Part shown: piece by piece, positions 12,833 through 27,800 of the stretch
How the letters are laid out: each line of letters begins with the position of its first letter
Numbering within the stretch: position 1 is the stretch's first letter
Source of the DNA: Apostichopus japonicus
Taxonomy: Eukaryota; Echinodermata; Holothuroidea; Aspidochirotida; Stichopodidae
NCBI RefSeq assembly: GCF_037975245.1
Contig: NC_092583.1
Location: forward strand, 11,799,764-11,863,763
DNA: 64,000 nucleotides
Reading direction: 5' to 3'
Notes under the pieces: generated by a model
Database searches by the model: none
What the model was told of the DNA's origin: nothing
The model's input: the letters and a program-made list of their open reading frames with translations, nothing else
Position numbers and translations under genes: made by a program

Positions 12833-15800
12833 TACAAAACCTAAATGTTCGCATAAATATTTCATTCAAAGTATTGTATCATTTCTTGAAGATCAAACCC
12901 ACCACAGACTCTGTCCGTATGACTGGGGACACTGCCACACCGGCATCGCTGACCCCCAGGGGTAATGTCCCTGCCTTCCCCTGGGTAGGGGTCACAGCCA
13001 GGTCCTCGGTACCTGATCCTCCCTTCTTGTCTGGTAAGTCTGTATAGGCATAGTCACCGCTGCCTTCCCCCGAGCCGAAGAACTGAAAAGTGATATCAAA
13101 ACCTTTTGTATGTTAATTTTAATACTTTTCAGGGATGAAAGTAAAAAAAAAAACTTTTTTAAGTCATTTTCTGGATTTTTTTGGGTATTAAAATATAATA
13201 ACTAAAGACTCATAGGTCCGACATGTTAACTGTGCAGTCCATTTGCTTTACAAACAAGTCCCAAAAATTCAGGTTTGAACAGTTTTGAGTTTCTGTTTGG
13301 AAATGTTTTTTCACTAATCACTTCAGGATAAAACAAAACAGTTCCTGAATGCAAAAAGCATTCTAGATCTTGTCAGGGCTTGAAACCCACAACTTTCCAG
13401 ATGCAATTTTTTTTTTGTCACTTCTAATTGCCACTGCCTTTAATCTGTCCACCATATAGAGCACTAGCTACAACCTGAGACAGGTATGAGACTCATAAAC
13501 ATGACCAGCTCATCAAGTTCAAATAAACTAGATGAACGGGGATGTCTCTGATCAGCCACGCACTGAAACCATTTCTACTTATGTCACTATATGTTACTGT
13601 CCCATTCTTTCACTTAGACTATAATGTTTTTTCTCCTCCTCCTCCACCCTCCCCTCCCCTCCTCCTTCATCCCACCCTCATTCTTCCTTCCAGATCTACT
13701 TGGATCAAAATCCTGTCAATGCTATTTTCCCAATAGTCACTTTTTCGAGTCAACATTGAACGAATTCACAAGCTCTAAAACATATAAACCTTAATTGCTG
13801 GGCACATTTAACGAGTTGAGCTGGATATTGGCTATCGTGATTAGCACATGTCTGCTATATATACATACCGAACTATTAAAGACAAGACATCTATCTATTC
13901 CGTTCTCAAATGAATTGTAAATAAAATCAATAATTTTAAAATAAACATCGGAATTGAAACGTAAAATTTATTATTAAAGATAAACTGAGATGGTTCACCG
14001 TATACTCACCCTCGTATAAATTAGGATTGACATGACAAATTCATAACAGAATGCATTAATACATTCATGTTTCACAAACCTGTGTATGTATCGACGTCAA
14101 TCCTGTTAGCATTTAATTAAGGGTTTACTTTACTCGGGGAAAAATTATTAAGGATTATCTCTCTGGTTGAACTACCGAGTATAAAAACTTGCCCCATTTT
14201 CTACATCACTAGCTCACCGAATATTTCAATGAGTATCTACCAAATAGACAATTTAAACAAGCTTTTCTCACATCTACATAGGAAATGGATTTACATGAAC
14301 CAAAGGCATTACAACCTAATCTAGCACTCTACTCGTTATCCAGGTTCATGCAATTTCTGCTCTCGTTACTGTTGTGACGCTACACCGGTCATCTCTACGA
14401 GCCTCTGTGCTGGAAAGGACGGAGGTCAATTTCAACTTCCACATGCAATTGAGAAAATTCTCTTTTTTTTAATGTTAGCCTACAATACTAATATCTACGT
14501 CTCTGACATGCATTTAATTCGTTTAGTAATTAAAAAAACTATTCTCTAAGGTTTTTAATCAAAGTACATTCACACATTTACATTGATCATGCATATTCAT
14601 AAGGAGATGTTGAGGATTCATTTGTATTACATGCATATTCATCAGGGATTGTGTTTTCTGCAGCATGCAAGGAAGTGAATGGCAAACACACATGCTACTT
14701 GTCGACTATCATGCAGAATGTTTTCACCGATAACGTTCTCAGTACATACCCAAAATTTTAGTCACATGACCATGTGAAAGAAAGAGGGCTTTGGGAGGGT
14801 GGGATGAGGTGAAGCTAAGTGGGGTGGGGTGGGGTGGGGGAGGTTAGATGGGTGCAGCAAGGCCTGGTGCTGTTGTTGATGATACACACAACGTCAAGGA
14901 TTAGAGGGAGACACTACATTTTGAATGGAGTCTATCACTATTCCTAATCACTATTTATTCTTTTTATGTAAAGTGCTACATAAATATTTATTTACTATTA
15001 TGATTGTTATTCAACAAAGCAAGTCATCCTTGCTTATAAAGAGTCAAAATTTTGAAAATTTTTTCACTATTTTATAGCTCTCGTTTCCATTAATACACTA
15101 AGAATATATCTTACTCCAACAGTCAAGCAATCTAATGCAGCAGCCTTTCTTTCCTGTTTTTGAGGTAACTGTATACGGTATGGTCAAGTGAGAAATCCAA
15201 AAGCAATGCACATTTCAAATTTAAATCTCATTTTTTTACCAGGGGCGAAATAATTCATGCATAGGCTACTAGAGATGTGTCAAAAACCTTTATTAGAAAG
15301 AAAATATCAGCTATGTGCTTGTTTAAATCAGTCCTTTCGGTGAAAGCTACCATATAGAAATGAATCTATCATTTTAAAAGCTACGAGCAGTGCAATCAAG
15401 TCAATTGCAGAAGACTACTACAAAAGAGGAGCATAGACAACTAATAAAGAGGACATCACAGTTGAGGGCAGCAAACAAATTTGTAAAGCACGAACAACGC
15501 AGTCTCATGATATGGTTTTCTCAAAGCCTCAAAATAACTCAAAATAGAACAATTTTTGAATTACACTTTTTACCGCTCTTTTCAGCTTTACAAATTTGTT
15601 TGTCTGCCAAACACAGTAAAACTATCTATGAAAGAAGTGCTCGAGAAGAGGGAGGGGGTCGGAGAAGGGGAGTTTTACTCCTTAGAGGGGGGTAAACTTA
15701 CGGCACCGTCTCTTGGCTCGTCGTCGGCGTAGTCCCTTAAATCGCCTGTGTTAGCGTCCTTTCCGGATCCCTAGGGTTGCAGAGAGCAAGGTGAAGGAGA

Positions 15801-18800
15801 GGCAGAATAGAAGAGGCAGAGGGCGCAACAATGGTTAAATGACGGCGGTAAGAGTAAAAAGCGATAAACAAGGATGAAAGAGAGAGAGAGAGATTCAGAG
15901 GCAAATAGTAACGTGAAGAAAAAAACTGGGAACTAAAGTAGAAAATGTAATTTAGAAATGAAATTTATATTGTCATAAACTTAATCCCCAATTCGCAAAA
16001 CTCGACTATTTTCTAAAACCGGCAGAACAAACTACAAAGAAAGCTTTCTGTTTTATTTCTTTTCTTGTTTTCCCGTTTTGGATTTAATTTTTAAGTTTAT
16101 GCGATTTTATCAGTCGATGCAAAATCAAATTCGGGCTTCAAATAAACCTTTTGAGTCATATGTATGTGGCTTTCATAATATTTGTTCCTATGGTCAAAGT
16201 ATTTCGATAGCATTTAGTGGGTTTTCATGTCCAAGGAGAGAACAAATTTAGAAAATGTTTATCACTTTAATGACAACTGTTCAGTGTCGTAGAGATATTT
16301 TCAGATATGAAATGTACCAGACAAACGGTCCATCACTCTCTTGGTAGGACTTGAAGTGTCCACCAAATCACCGCAGCATAGTAGGTTGGTAACCACCCTT
16401 TCAACTCACGTTCATTTTCTCTTTTAATAAATTCTCTTTTACCTACTTTGTAATCACATACTTTAGTAAAGTATATAATAATTGCTGTATTTTGATATGA
16501 AACAAATTTGATTACTTAAAATATTGTAAAAAATACTACATTAGTGGAATAAGAAAGAAAACTGTTTAACCCATTTCAAAAATGGTGGGCTGAAATAATG
16601 ATATGATAATTCAGTCATACATATTCATGATGTAACCAAGATAACATAGGGTTATGAATATGCATAAAATACACCAGTTAGTCGGACAACTATATTATTT
16701 ATTATTTCGATTTAGTATTGTAATTGTATATTAATCAGAGTTAGGTATCAACTGAAGGATATATCTGAAGGAAAATCCGTTTCCATGTACACCAAAAAAA
16801 TATGTTTTTCCTCCGCATACATCATTAACAAACAAACAACATTATTGTTAGCGAAGATGAGGATCATTGGGTGAGTTCGATTATCATTCAGTGGAACAAA
16901 TCAAATTTTGAAAATTAAAATCAAAATTTTTAAAAAGTTACTTCATGCTTGATTTGGCCTTAACTCTCAAAACTATCCCACTATTACCCTCCCCCACCAC
17001 CCCCCCCCCCTCGGGTCCCACCCTCTTATCCTTGCAGTTTTAGATGAACACAGTTTTTCCTTTGTTATTATTTTTTCTTTATTTCTCCTTGCTTTGTTGC
17101 TTCCTTTAAAATGGTGTTCTTTATTTAATTCTAATTCTGCGAGATCATCACGTCACGTAGAGATAAACACAAACAACAGTTCTGTGGGTCTCTCTCATTA
17201 ACCCAAAAGTTTTCTATTAATGTAATTTCTGACTTAGAATTACTCTATATGCTATGAAAATAATTGCAATATAGAAATAATTTCTATTGTAAACTGAATA
17301 AAATTGATACATGATCACATGTTTACTCCCTTTAATGAAATGATAATAAAAGGACAGATAAGGAACACCAAGGGGTATATCAAGCCACCATGATTTTGTT
17401 TTTCAAATTTTAACTTCTTCCAACAGATGTTAACTGCTAATCTTAAAAAGGTTATCTAATGTCTAGCCAAAAGAAGGTCAGGCCTTTTTCTGGGGACCAA
17501 TTATCCATAAATTCATAAACAAGGCTGTTAATGTTTCGTGGTATTTCTAAAAACAAAGGGAAAAACCCATGACATGTAGGTCACAGGTTGATCCCTTTTA
17601 TCCTTTTTTTTAATCCTCGCTTTTCCTTCTGCCCTTTTCCAAGCATCCTGCAGCTAAATATGTTTTTTCAAGGTAATGTTGTGACAAACTTTGTAAATTA
17701 TGTAAATACTTTTATGTTAACATACAATGCCATTGGAGCACACAGTACAGTATGTAGGGCAATATAGGCAAAAGTGAATTGTAATAGTGTAAGAAGAGGG
17801 AATTCTATTCCTTAAAAATTAGGAGTTTGAAAAGTTTTAAGATAACTGGGACCGAAATCGGTTATTAAAGAGGACCAAAACCCATTATATATGTGGAATT
17901 CCCCTTGTCACGGAGATTCAAAACAAGATAATGTTCCTTCCCTATAGCTATGTGCCTTTAACGACACATGAATGTCACCAACCATTTGAACAATAATATG
18001 AGAATGCCCTTCAGGGTTGTTTACCTATGTTTGGTTTTCATTATTTTGAGAAGTTATTATTCAAGTTCTTCTACTTGCTCCTTGTAAATAAAAAATTCAC
18101 CATTATTAAATTATGCATAAATTATTCATGAAAGTGTAGGTAATTTTGATTTCATTTTTTATTTTTATTTTTCGGTACCATTCAGAGCTACCATGTGATC
18201 GACTGCTTTCACACGGGTACATTATTATGAGAGAATGCAATTGACGTTAGGTTTACGATGAATTTTCCATCTACTTCTAAATCACAGCAGTGTTCTGTAC
18301 CAACAATATTCGGTATACTGGCCATAGAGGCCAAGCACTATCTGGTCACACAATTCTACAAATTCAACAAATCGGTTCGGTTCTAGTGTTTGATCCGGTA
18401 GAAATCTTCAAACGTCAGGAGAGTGAGGTGCAACAACCGAAAAAAGGATATATATAAAAGCAATAAAATTTGAGAAAATAATTTGACTATACTTAAGGGA
18501 CACTAGGGAAGATTGAAGGAACCGTAGCGAAACAGCTGATTAGGATCGTTGCCAACTTTATAGGGCTGGACGACTCGGTTGATGGAGCACAACTAATTTT
18601 TGGTTACCGACTCAACCTACCCCAGTTAAAGTTGTATTCAATTGAATTTTATAGTCAAATTGTTCCTCGTTCAGAATTAATCAATTTTGTTAAATCAGTC
18701 GTCACCAAGTTCCTTTTTTTACCTCTATGTACAGGAACTTATCTTTCTTTACCATCGAAGAGCTTTTTCAATTATGAATGGTCTGTATCACCAAATACCC

Positions 18801-21800
18801 CCCCCCCCCCCCTCAGTTTGTTGATTAAAATCTGCCACAATACTTGATGAGGGTTTATTTGTAACAGTTTTTGACTTTATCCGAATAATGGGTAAGAGAC
18901 AATGATATCAGAAATAACTATCTTTACAGTAGTCATTATAAAATGAAATATCATATTGCATTGCAATGCATTGTTTATTTTTGTATTGTATTGTACTGTA
19001 TTGTATTGTTTTGTGTCCTATTGTATTGTATGGAGTAAACTTTTAACTCTAGAAAGAGGTTATAAAAATACAGAGTGAACTATACAGCAAACACCCTGGT
19101 TAAAAATAAAAATATACTATGAAATATCTTTAATAATAATAATAGCAATAATAATATAATGACAACGGAAAAGGTTAGTAGCAGGATTAGCGAGGTTAGT
19201 AGTAATCGCATCTTTCAAGGTATGAATGGAAGTATATAATAATAGTTTATACAACAATAGGATTAATATATAACAATAGAGTATATGACAATAGGATTCA
19301 TATATAACAATAGAGTATATGACAATAGGGTAAATAACCAGTTGCAACATCTGGAAACAACAAAAGACAACTTTTAATCATGTTTCCTCGTCCCTTTTAA
19401 AAAACTGTAAATCTTGTACCAGATCACGTACGACACATTGCGCCAAATTTAAACAACACCGAGATCATGTTGGCACTGTAAATGCCATTCAGATCTGGTT
19501 TCCGAGTCGAAGATTATAAATAGAGCAGTGCTAGTTTGTGTCATATATTGAGCATTAGAACAAGTCTGCAATGCAAATTTTTCCTTTTTCAACTTTCTTT
19601 CTTTTCTTGGGGGGGGGGGGGTGGAGGGGTCATATTTTCCAGTAATCCCACCATTCAAAACCATGCTAAAACATTCCTATCTTTGAAATCTTTAATAAAT
19701 TCAAATGCTATTTAGTAGGCGCCGAGGCAATAAAGCTGACAATCTCATTTTAAAGAGATTAAAGCTGCAGTATGTTCCTTCTATAAAATCAAGTAATTTC
19801 ATTGGATATAATTATAATTTTAATGTCTGATACTTTCATGATTGTGTTTGTTCCTTCCATATTATTATTGTCTTACAGTTTCAAACTTTCGTGATAAAAA
19901 CCATCGTATTTACTTCAAACGTCACTTTTAAAGGTCTGCTGTATTGGCCCTCAACTATAGCATGCTATCATGGCAAAGTTTCTTGAGATTACGTAATCGA
20001 CTTGCCTCGGTCGTAAAATTACCTCTACCAATTACTCTGCAATGCCTGCCACATATATTTTCTTGTATGAGGGTCTTTGTGTGAATGCTGTATGATTAAC
20101 TACACTGTAGCCATGAACATATTTCCACACAGTATTTGCACAAAGAGCCTAATGGTGTTAAGAAGCTATGCAGGCTAATTGTACAGCCTGATGTCGATTT
20201 ATGATTGTGGCAGGGATTACATAATCACAAAAACTTTCCTAGTTAACAATGACATTCCTCCACAGCTAGTTTTTTAATTTCTTGCAATAGTATTTTTTTT
20301 TCATTCTTTTCTTTTTTAGTTGGCCTGACCAAGATTTCCATCTTCCAAATGGTTAGGCTTTACTTTACTAACATACATTTTACCTGTACAATAACATACC
20401 TCAAAACTTGGACAGTACTCTTCCGCTGCAGAGGCTCGGTTGGTGATCAAAATCTCTTGAATTAAACCCTAGATTCGTCAAACCAAAACAAAAGGAAGAA
20501 AACAAAATACAGTTACTGACATGAGATTGACAAAAAAAAATCATTTTGCAGCAGAAAACAACGATATTATGTTTTACTTGGTGCACTTTACATTATGTTA
20601 TTGAAAGGATTTTCTGGTAGCTGAGGGTTGATTGCTTTATAGAACAATTGCACAATATTTTCTGCATCTTTAGTCAAAACTTTGCATTTTGCAAACAATT
20701 TTTCTGGGTGTGTTTTCAAATTTGGATACATTTTGTAAATGAATCTGCATGGCAACAACAGAGTAAGTGATGTAGCTCAGAGCAATTCAACTGAAAATGT
20801 CCTGTTTTTCTTCATCATATTTCAATCAGTTATCCACTGGGGAAAATATTTCTACAAAAAAATAGTTCCATTTTGTCCATTTAATTGACAAAATTATAAC
20901 TACAGAGAAAATTTGACAGAATGAATTTGTCTTCGCACCTGATAACGAATATCTGGTTGCTTTGCGTAACCAAGGTAACCAACCAAGATGGCGCCATTGG
21001 AAGGTACCGTGAGGTGCCAACCCAGGTGCTTGTAGAATACTTGTGTATCGTAAATTCCAGAACAGTTGAAGTAGAACCTGACAACGTTGTGTTTCACGCT
21101 GAACGCAAACTGCGTCCATTTGTCTTTGAGGGCAGGGACGATGAACGCTGCCACCTCTTGCGTGACGTCGTTGAATTTATAGTCCGTTAGAAACAGCGAG
21201 ATTCTGTTGTAGTGAGAGTTCACCTCGGTGATGTTAATACCCATTATGATGATGCCCTGCAGGTAATCAGTGACTGCAAACACTGGCCCCACGTGCCTGG
21301 TGGCGGGCTTTAATGTCACTTGTATTGAAAAGTCTGGATAGTACAGGCTGAACGCCTCGGGGAAGAGGGTGTTGGCCATGCGGCCCACGATATATTGCCC
21401 CTGGAATTTGAACGACGGCCCCTGGATGCCCGTGGCGAAGCTGATGCCCTCCGCTAATGGGAACCCTATCGTTTGGAGAATGTCCATCGAGTAAGAGTCT
21501 GAAATGAAAAGAAGGGGAACTTTGTTTAATTACCGTCAATACGGTTCAAAGCAGGACGGAGGATATATTTACTCAAATAATAATGTAAATGATGATACTA
21601 AGGAATGTTTGCCAAAAATAAAATCGACCAAAATGGCTGTAACGAGGAGAATAATTAACAACGATCCCTCTTGATTTAAAAAAGTAATTTAAACTTTTTT
21701 TGTAATATTGTCAATTTTACACAAACAGCAAATCTGAAAATTTGAATTAAATTCATTCTGTCTTTGTCCTCTACATTCTACTATAAAACTGGTTTAGACT

Positions 21801-24800
21801 GTAAAGAATATTGTTAAATGTTGAAACCATTTGTATCAAAACAGTATCAAAATTTTACTAGAAAATCAACTGGGGCATTATGAGTCATATCGTTAATCCA
21901 TCTAAGTTCCCTGGAAAAATGGCAAAAAAGGGAAACGATTGTCGCAAAAACATTTGGTAGGAAGACTGTGGTTTGTGCTGTTTTATCATTTCAATCTTGA
22001 TTCCTAGATACATCCTACCAATAATGAAAACATATGATGTCTGGACAGTCTACCTACTATAAAACATGATTATTAAAACTTTCACATGTGTGATAGCCAC
22101 AGGTGTCCTTTAGTGTAAACCCTCCATATGCCAGGTTTTTATGTGGTAATTATATTAAATCCCAGGAGGCAAAAAGAAGACTTGAGTCATATTCTCCGTC
22201 TATATCCCTTTATACAACAAAGGACACATCTTTCAGTGGTTTTGCAAAACTTTGAAACTGACAGCAACATTTACAGAGAAAGATAATTATATCAGAACTG
22301 AGACAGACAATAAAAAACCTTAATTATTTCAAAATATTTCTTTTTTTCTTCTTTTTTTTTTTCCTTTTTTTCTCTTTTTTTTCTCTTTTTTTGTGGTCTG
22401 TTTTAACAAATCTGAAGATTTTTTAAATTGCACATGTGCATATAATTCTAAACACATTTTATTCTATCATCTGATTGGTTACAACTTCCGACTGTGAACG
22501 CATGGCTAACTTAATCAAGTTGAACTTGAATTTGCATAGTTTATCAAAGTGCAATCTATTTCATTTGACATTTAAGACATGTCATGCAGTAAAAGAGCTC
22601 CCTTCTAACCGCAACAGCATATCTATTGCTCACAATACCAAACTAGGTTTGAAGCTAAATAAAATATTTGAGCTGCTGAAGATGAAACCCTGAATGGACT
22701 CTTTTAGACTGATCAGAAAAAACCGTGCTACTTGAAGTTGCTGCTGCTAGCCAACAACTTGTGGGAAATAAACCTACAGACCTTGAATTGATAATTCTAT
22801 TGTAATAACTACTTCCTAAATACCAACAACTCGTTTGATCGTCTTCAAAAATTTCCCACATATATGACAAACACAGAAAATTGCAAAGATTTATAATCAA
22901 AACTGGTAGTAGCTTATGATGTGTTTGTACGGTGACATCCCTATGTTCCGACGTCTCTTTTTTCCGACGTCTCTATGTTCCGACGTCTCTATGTTCCGAC
23001 GTCTCTATGTTCCGACGTCTCTATGTTCCGACAAATTGTTTGGACTCTATTTTTTTTGACCAAATTTTAGTCGGACCCCATTTGTGACCCAATTTTTTTT
23101 CGGACCCAATTTTTTGGACCAAACTTTTTTGGGACCCAATTTTTTTTTGGACCCCATTTTTTTGGACCAAACTTTTTTGTGACCCAATTTTTTTTTGGAC
23201 CCCATTTTTTGGACCAAACTTTTTTGGGACCCAATTTTTTGGGACCAATTTGTCGGAACATAGAGACGTCGGAACATAGAGACGTCGGAACATAGAGACG
23301 TTGGAACATAGAGATGTAACCGTTTGTACATATATACATGTGTGGTAGAGGAAGGGAACAAATCGGGGTGGGGAATCAGATTCAGTTGCAATCTCCAACC
23401 AATTGGAAGTGGGGTGGGGATGTGGGACAAATGCAAGTAACATTTTGGGGGGGGGGGGGCATATAGGATGCGGGTAATTCAAGCTGGTGCCTTGAGTGGA
23501 GAGCACAAAGCTCTGTAATGTGGGATCTAGGGGCCCACCAAAGGATTTCTTTGGATGGAGGGGGGGACTGCACTGTGTTTCAAACCAGTGACTTCAATGA
23601 TCCTTGGTTGCATGCTTTGAGAACATTCTGACTATTGCCAGTGCTAGAGATCACCACTAACCATTAAAAGCTGTAATTTATTCATTTATTCATTTGGTAG
23701 AGGGTAAAGCTCATTTACCCTGAGGTCCTGTTGCATCCAACCCTGTTGTAATCATTGTTCACTTGACCAAGACAGCATGCACCCAACCAAAATCACAGCC
23801 TAATAATTCATTTCCCTCCCCCACCCCCCTCCCAACCCCTCATTTGTATATATACTATACCTATCTCAAGATCTTACACTAACACACTAACTACTCTATA
23901 CATATATGTATACATATCACCAGGCAAGATCTGTGGTGATCGAATAACCCTTCCATATTAAAAGACATTTTCATCTTGACAACAGTTCTGGTAAAACTAG
24001 GTACATGCTAATTGAGGTACTTCGACAGCAATTTAAACAGTAGGAAGCATTTTAGACTATTTACATCTCTGATGACAACGCAACTGACCTCTCGGTGAGA
24101 AATAAAAACTTCCAACAGCTTTTGTATTGAGGAAGTGACAGATGAGCAAATGTTTTTAATATCACAAAAGATTACATTACGTTAAGTTTATAGTCATAGC
24201 TTTAAGATAAAAAATCTGACACTTGGTTCCTTTTATCTTATGTATAGAGTACAAATTATGACAACAAGAAGAAGCCATCCTGTATGGAGGGTCCCTCGAA
24301 TGATTACAAAAATTCGATTTGTAGAATTCGCTCAAAAACCGGAGGACTTTTGTTTTCGACGACGACATTGTTTTCCACTCAAAATAGTTCCCACATGGAG
24401 AGGGCTCGAGATCATGTGATGCCAAATTGGATGAAGCGATCCCACAGATCGTGTGAGAACTCTTGAACACGAAAGAACATGATCTGAATCGAGAGTTTGA
24501 TGAATGTGGTAACGCTCTCCAGATCACAAATCAATTTAGAAATGTACTTTTTAGTGTAACCATGGTAACGATCCCATATGTGCAATGAAACATGCAATCG
24601 TCACAATGTGGAACAGAACGCTAACTATTTTTACCCTTCTTTTCCGTCTTTTTTCTTCTTTTTTTTGCAGTTTTTTTGCATTTTTCTCGAACTGCTAAAC
24701 TATGTATAACTAATTTTAAAATGACCTGAAAAACACATCCATGTCAGGACTAAAAGTGATGACAGTTTGGTATTTCATAGCCTCAGAGATCTTTGCATGC

Positions 24801-27800
24801 CCATCCATCACTCAAAGTTATGCCCCTAGAAGATAAACTAATTGTCTATGTCTGGTTGTCAGAGACTGACAAGAAGTGACCATGTTCCTGACAGAAAGGT
24901 ACAAATTTATCTGCCAAAAAAAGTCTTATAGATCAGAATAATAACTCTCTTGTGGAAATTGGAATATTTATAGGGCCCCTTAGAATTCTCAAGGGGGAAG
25001 GAGGCATCAATCTTATTTAGAAAGGTTTAAGAATATGCCTGATACTACTACTGCATCAGCTTGGAACTGGAGACAATTTGTGGTAAACATTCAGGACAAA
25101 TTACTAAATATTTGTAAAAAATTCCTCATTATTAAAGGAAGGTATAGGTAAAAAAAAACTGAAACTAGGGCATGATCACCAGTAACATGGTACCCAAGGT
25201 GATGTGGCTTCTGACTGGAGCCCCCCCCCCCTTCTGACTGGCGCCCCCAGCATAGAAGTGGCTCTAATAGGAATCACCACCAACTAATATAAATATAAAT
25301 AATAAATGTGTTTGCTTTTCTTCCAAAATATTATATATAGGTAATAGAAGTAAAATACCTCCCCCAACCTTCCCCCAACTCCCCCCCCCCCACAAAATGT
25401 ATGTTTTACCTTTTTACTGTGAAAGTCATTATGGATACTTATTGTAGTAATATACACCCAAAGAATAGTTTTAAATGTCTATTTTTCTTCTCCGTTTCTT
25501 GCTTTGATGCTAAAATTTAACTTTAAAAAAAAAATCTTTAATGGGGAATGGAAAAAACTGCCCGGCTCATCTACTCTTTGGTTATCAGCAGACTATACAT
25601 CTATCCCAACGACGACGATTAAAGAGAGTAAGAAAAGAAAATACAGATCGACAGGACGGAGCTGACGTCTATTCTTTTTTTCTTTTCTTGCAGAGGCAAT
25701 TAAAACAATCGTTTGCCTTTGTTCACAGTACTTGGGGAGCTGATAATTACCTTCGATTGTTTCCTTTGAGGAAGTTTCACATTACACCAATTGCATGACC
25801 GTACATGAATCAATGGCAATGTAGATGTCAGAAAAAGACCAATTGATGTTTAAGAAACAAACTTTGAGCAAGTCTACTGTATATATATACACCTGTCCAT
25901 GCAAGTATATCGGGTATGTGCGTGACTGTCTAACTGGACTGGAAATCTGGTTCATGATCGACGAAAAGATCAGATTGCAAGGCCGTTTGCCTATTTCGCG
26001 TTGAGGTATTATTCGATCACAGGAGTTTGAATTTATTTGCAGAAATGTGGATGGGTCAAACAGTGGATGGGTCACTGATTGGTTAGAATTAAAGCTAAAG
26101 CTGCTATAAATAACAATGAAAACACACACACACGGTTTAAAAATTCTCTTTTCTTCGTAGCAACTTATTTAAAGAAACGAAACAGAAAAAGAAACTTGAA
26201 AATTCTGTGTGTTTACATGGGTTACATTACTTTGAAATTTTGTTAAGTAAAAGATTAATTTAGGTGAAGGACTACGACAGGGGTACAGAGAGCCATGCCC
26301 CCTCCCCCTTCTCTCCCCTCTCCCATCCCTCCTCTCCACCCCCCTCCACCATCAATAAGTTTCACAAACATCATTTTCACATGGGCATGTGACGGCCAGT
26401 TTCAAACACCATGGAACATTGGCCTGATTCCTGCTACCCACCGCCACCAACCCTCTCTCCCCCCCCGAACAACCCTTTCCACCCCCTCCCCCACCAATCT
26501 CAAACCTGTGTCATGGTCCCTGGGATGTACCAGTGGGAAGGTGGGCCTACTACTGGACAAAATTAAGATAAGTGATTAAAGAGAGAGCTACAAGGCATAT
26601 GTGTAAAACATCAAATAGTGCCTTCAAAGTTTAGGATTTCAAACAAAAATTACAAACATTTTAAAAAGAAGGCGAACCAAATTTCCTTGGACAAAGGAAC
26701 CATGTCCAAAAACATGATGGTCCACCTCTGTTTAATAACCATTATACATTAATAAAAAAAAATAGTGATTTCCTGGCTCTTACAAAGCATGACAAAATCA
26801 AATCCACCACGCCATATTACAGATTGTTTCTGGAAGTGTTTTTAGAAATCACAAGGGTGACATTTCTCTACCCACATTTGGATCCCAATCTTCTACGTTA
26901 CCATGGAAACACAGTCAACAGTTTGGCAAGTTATATATATAGTCTGAAAAGGCAATAGTTTATTACATCATACTGAAAGGTCTTAAATTTCAAGCGGTGA
27001 AAAAGAACATGTGGGAAGACACAAAAAAAGTCTGAAATAGGTCTGTTCGGTTTCCCTGGGGAACGGGGGGGGGTGGGAGTCAATCCTGTTCTTTATTCAT
27101 ACTAAAAGTGTCATCTATACCATGGTATGGTTTGGCTCCATTCAAGCAAAAACTTTTTCACTCTCCCAGTCACTGAATCCAGAGAGCCTTGATCTTGGTG
27201 CCATTTCATTGATTGCCGGTCAATGGGATGACACTGTAGGTCAAATGCAGAACAACGGCTAGATCAATACAGTCGTTTCACTTGAGCGGTCCTCGATCGC
27301 TTTCCAAAGTCTCGTCCAAAGAAAACTGGCTTAGTAGCCCTAATTATCGATCTGCACCCTGACAGTACTAAAAAGTCGGTTTGATCAATTGATCCTTTGA
27401 AGTGTCAAGAATAACTTTTGAGAATCCTCACAAGTGGAGTATAGCAATACTATGAGACCAATACAAAACGTTTAAAAGAGTTGGCTGGGCTACAGCTGAC
27501 ATGCTAAAAGGAACCCCACCCACCTAAAAGGATATTAAATTGAAATATGCAGAATTTGAGGGTTTGTAATAGTTTACAGAGGAAATACAGGGGATTATGC
27601 AAAGAATAATTTTATCCGGTCTCACATCACAAAATGCTATGCAAACTGTACAAGTGTATAAAAATGTTTACATAGCAGTTTACTACACAGAAACTGTATA
27701 GTATTCATATGCCAGAGAAAGAAAGTTACAACCTTCGAAAAGTGCTACACAAACTTTGAACACTGCATAAACTAGTCCCTGCTATGAGAGATGATACAGC

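Larger units (their letters stand above)
10234..12902. other. Intron, 2.7 kb, carrying an inverted repeat, SINE and microsatellite
   Basis: Houses the long inverted repeat at 11169-11823, the tRNA-like SINE at 12491-12600 and the (ACAT)n array at 12717-12830. No other coding or element signal was seen. Confidence 0.6.
15771..20399. other. Intron, 4.6 kb
   Basis: Contains a short GA run near 15880-15892, C-rich tracts at 16985-17012 and 18799-18813, a TTGTA-type pentanucleotide array at 18980-19031, a 34-bp tandem repeat at 19236-19330 and a G tract at 19609-19621. No coding sequence recognised. Confidence 0.55.

Noticed and set aside
12579-12869. Met-Tyr-Val-Cys repeat frames
   Set aside because: Translation of the (ACAT)n microsatellite.
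21267-21539. Alternative minus-strand frame over the TSPN exon
   Set aside because: Wrong frame shadow of the TSPN-coding frame, which has domain motifs and proper splice borders.
23021-23506. Lys-rich repetitive open frames on the minus strand
   Set aside because: They run through the internal tandem array of the foldback element; the periodicity is in the DNA, and several overlapping frames show it equally.
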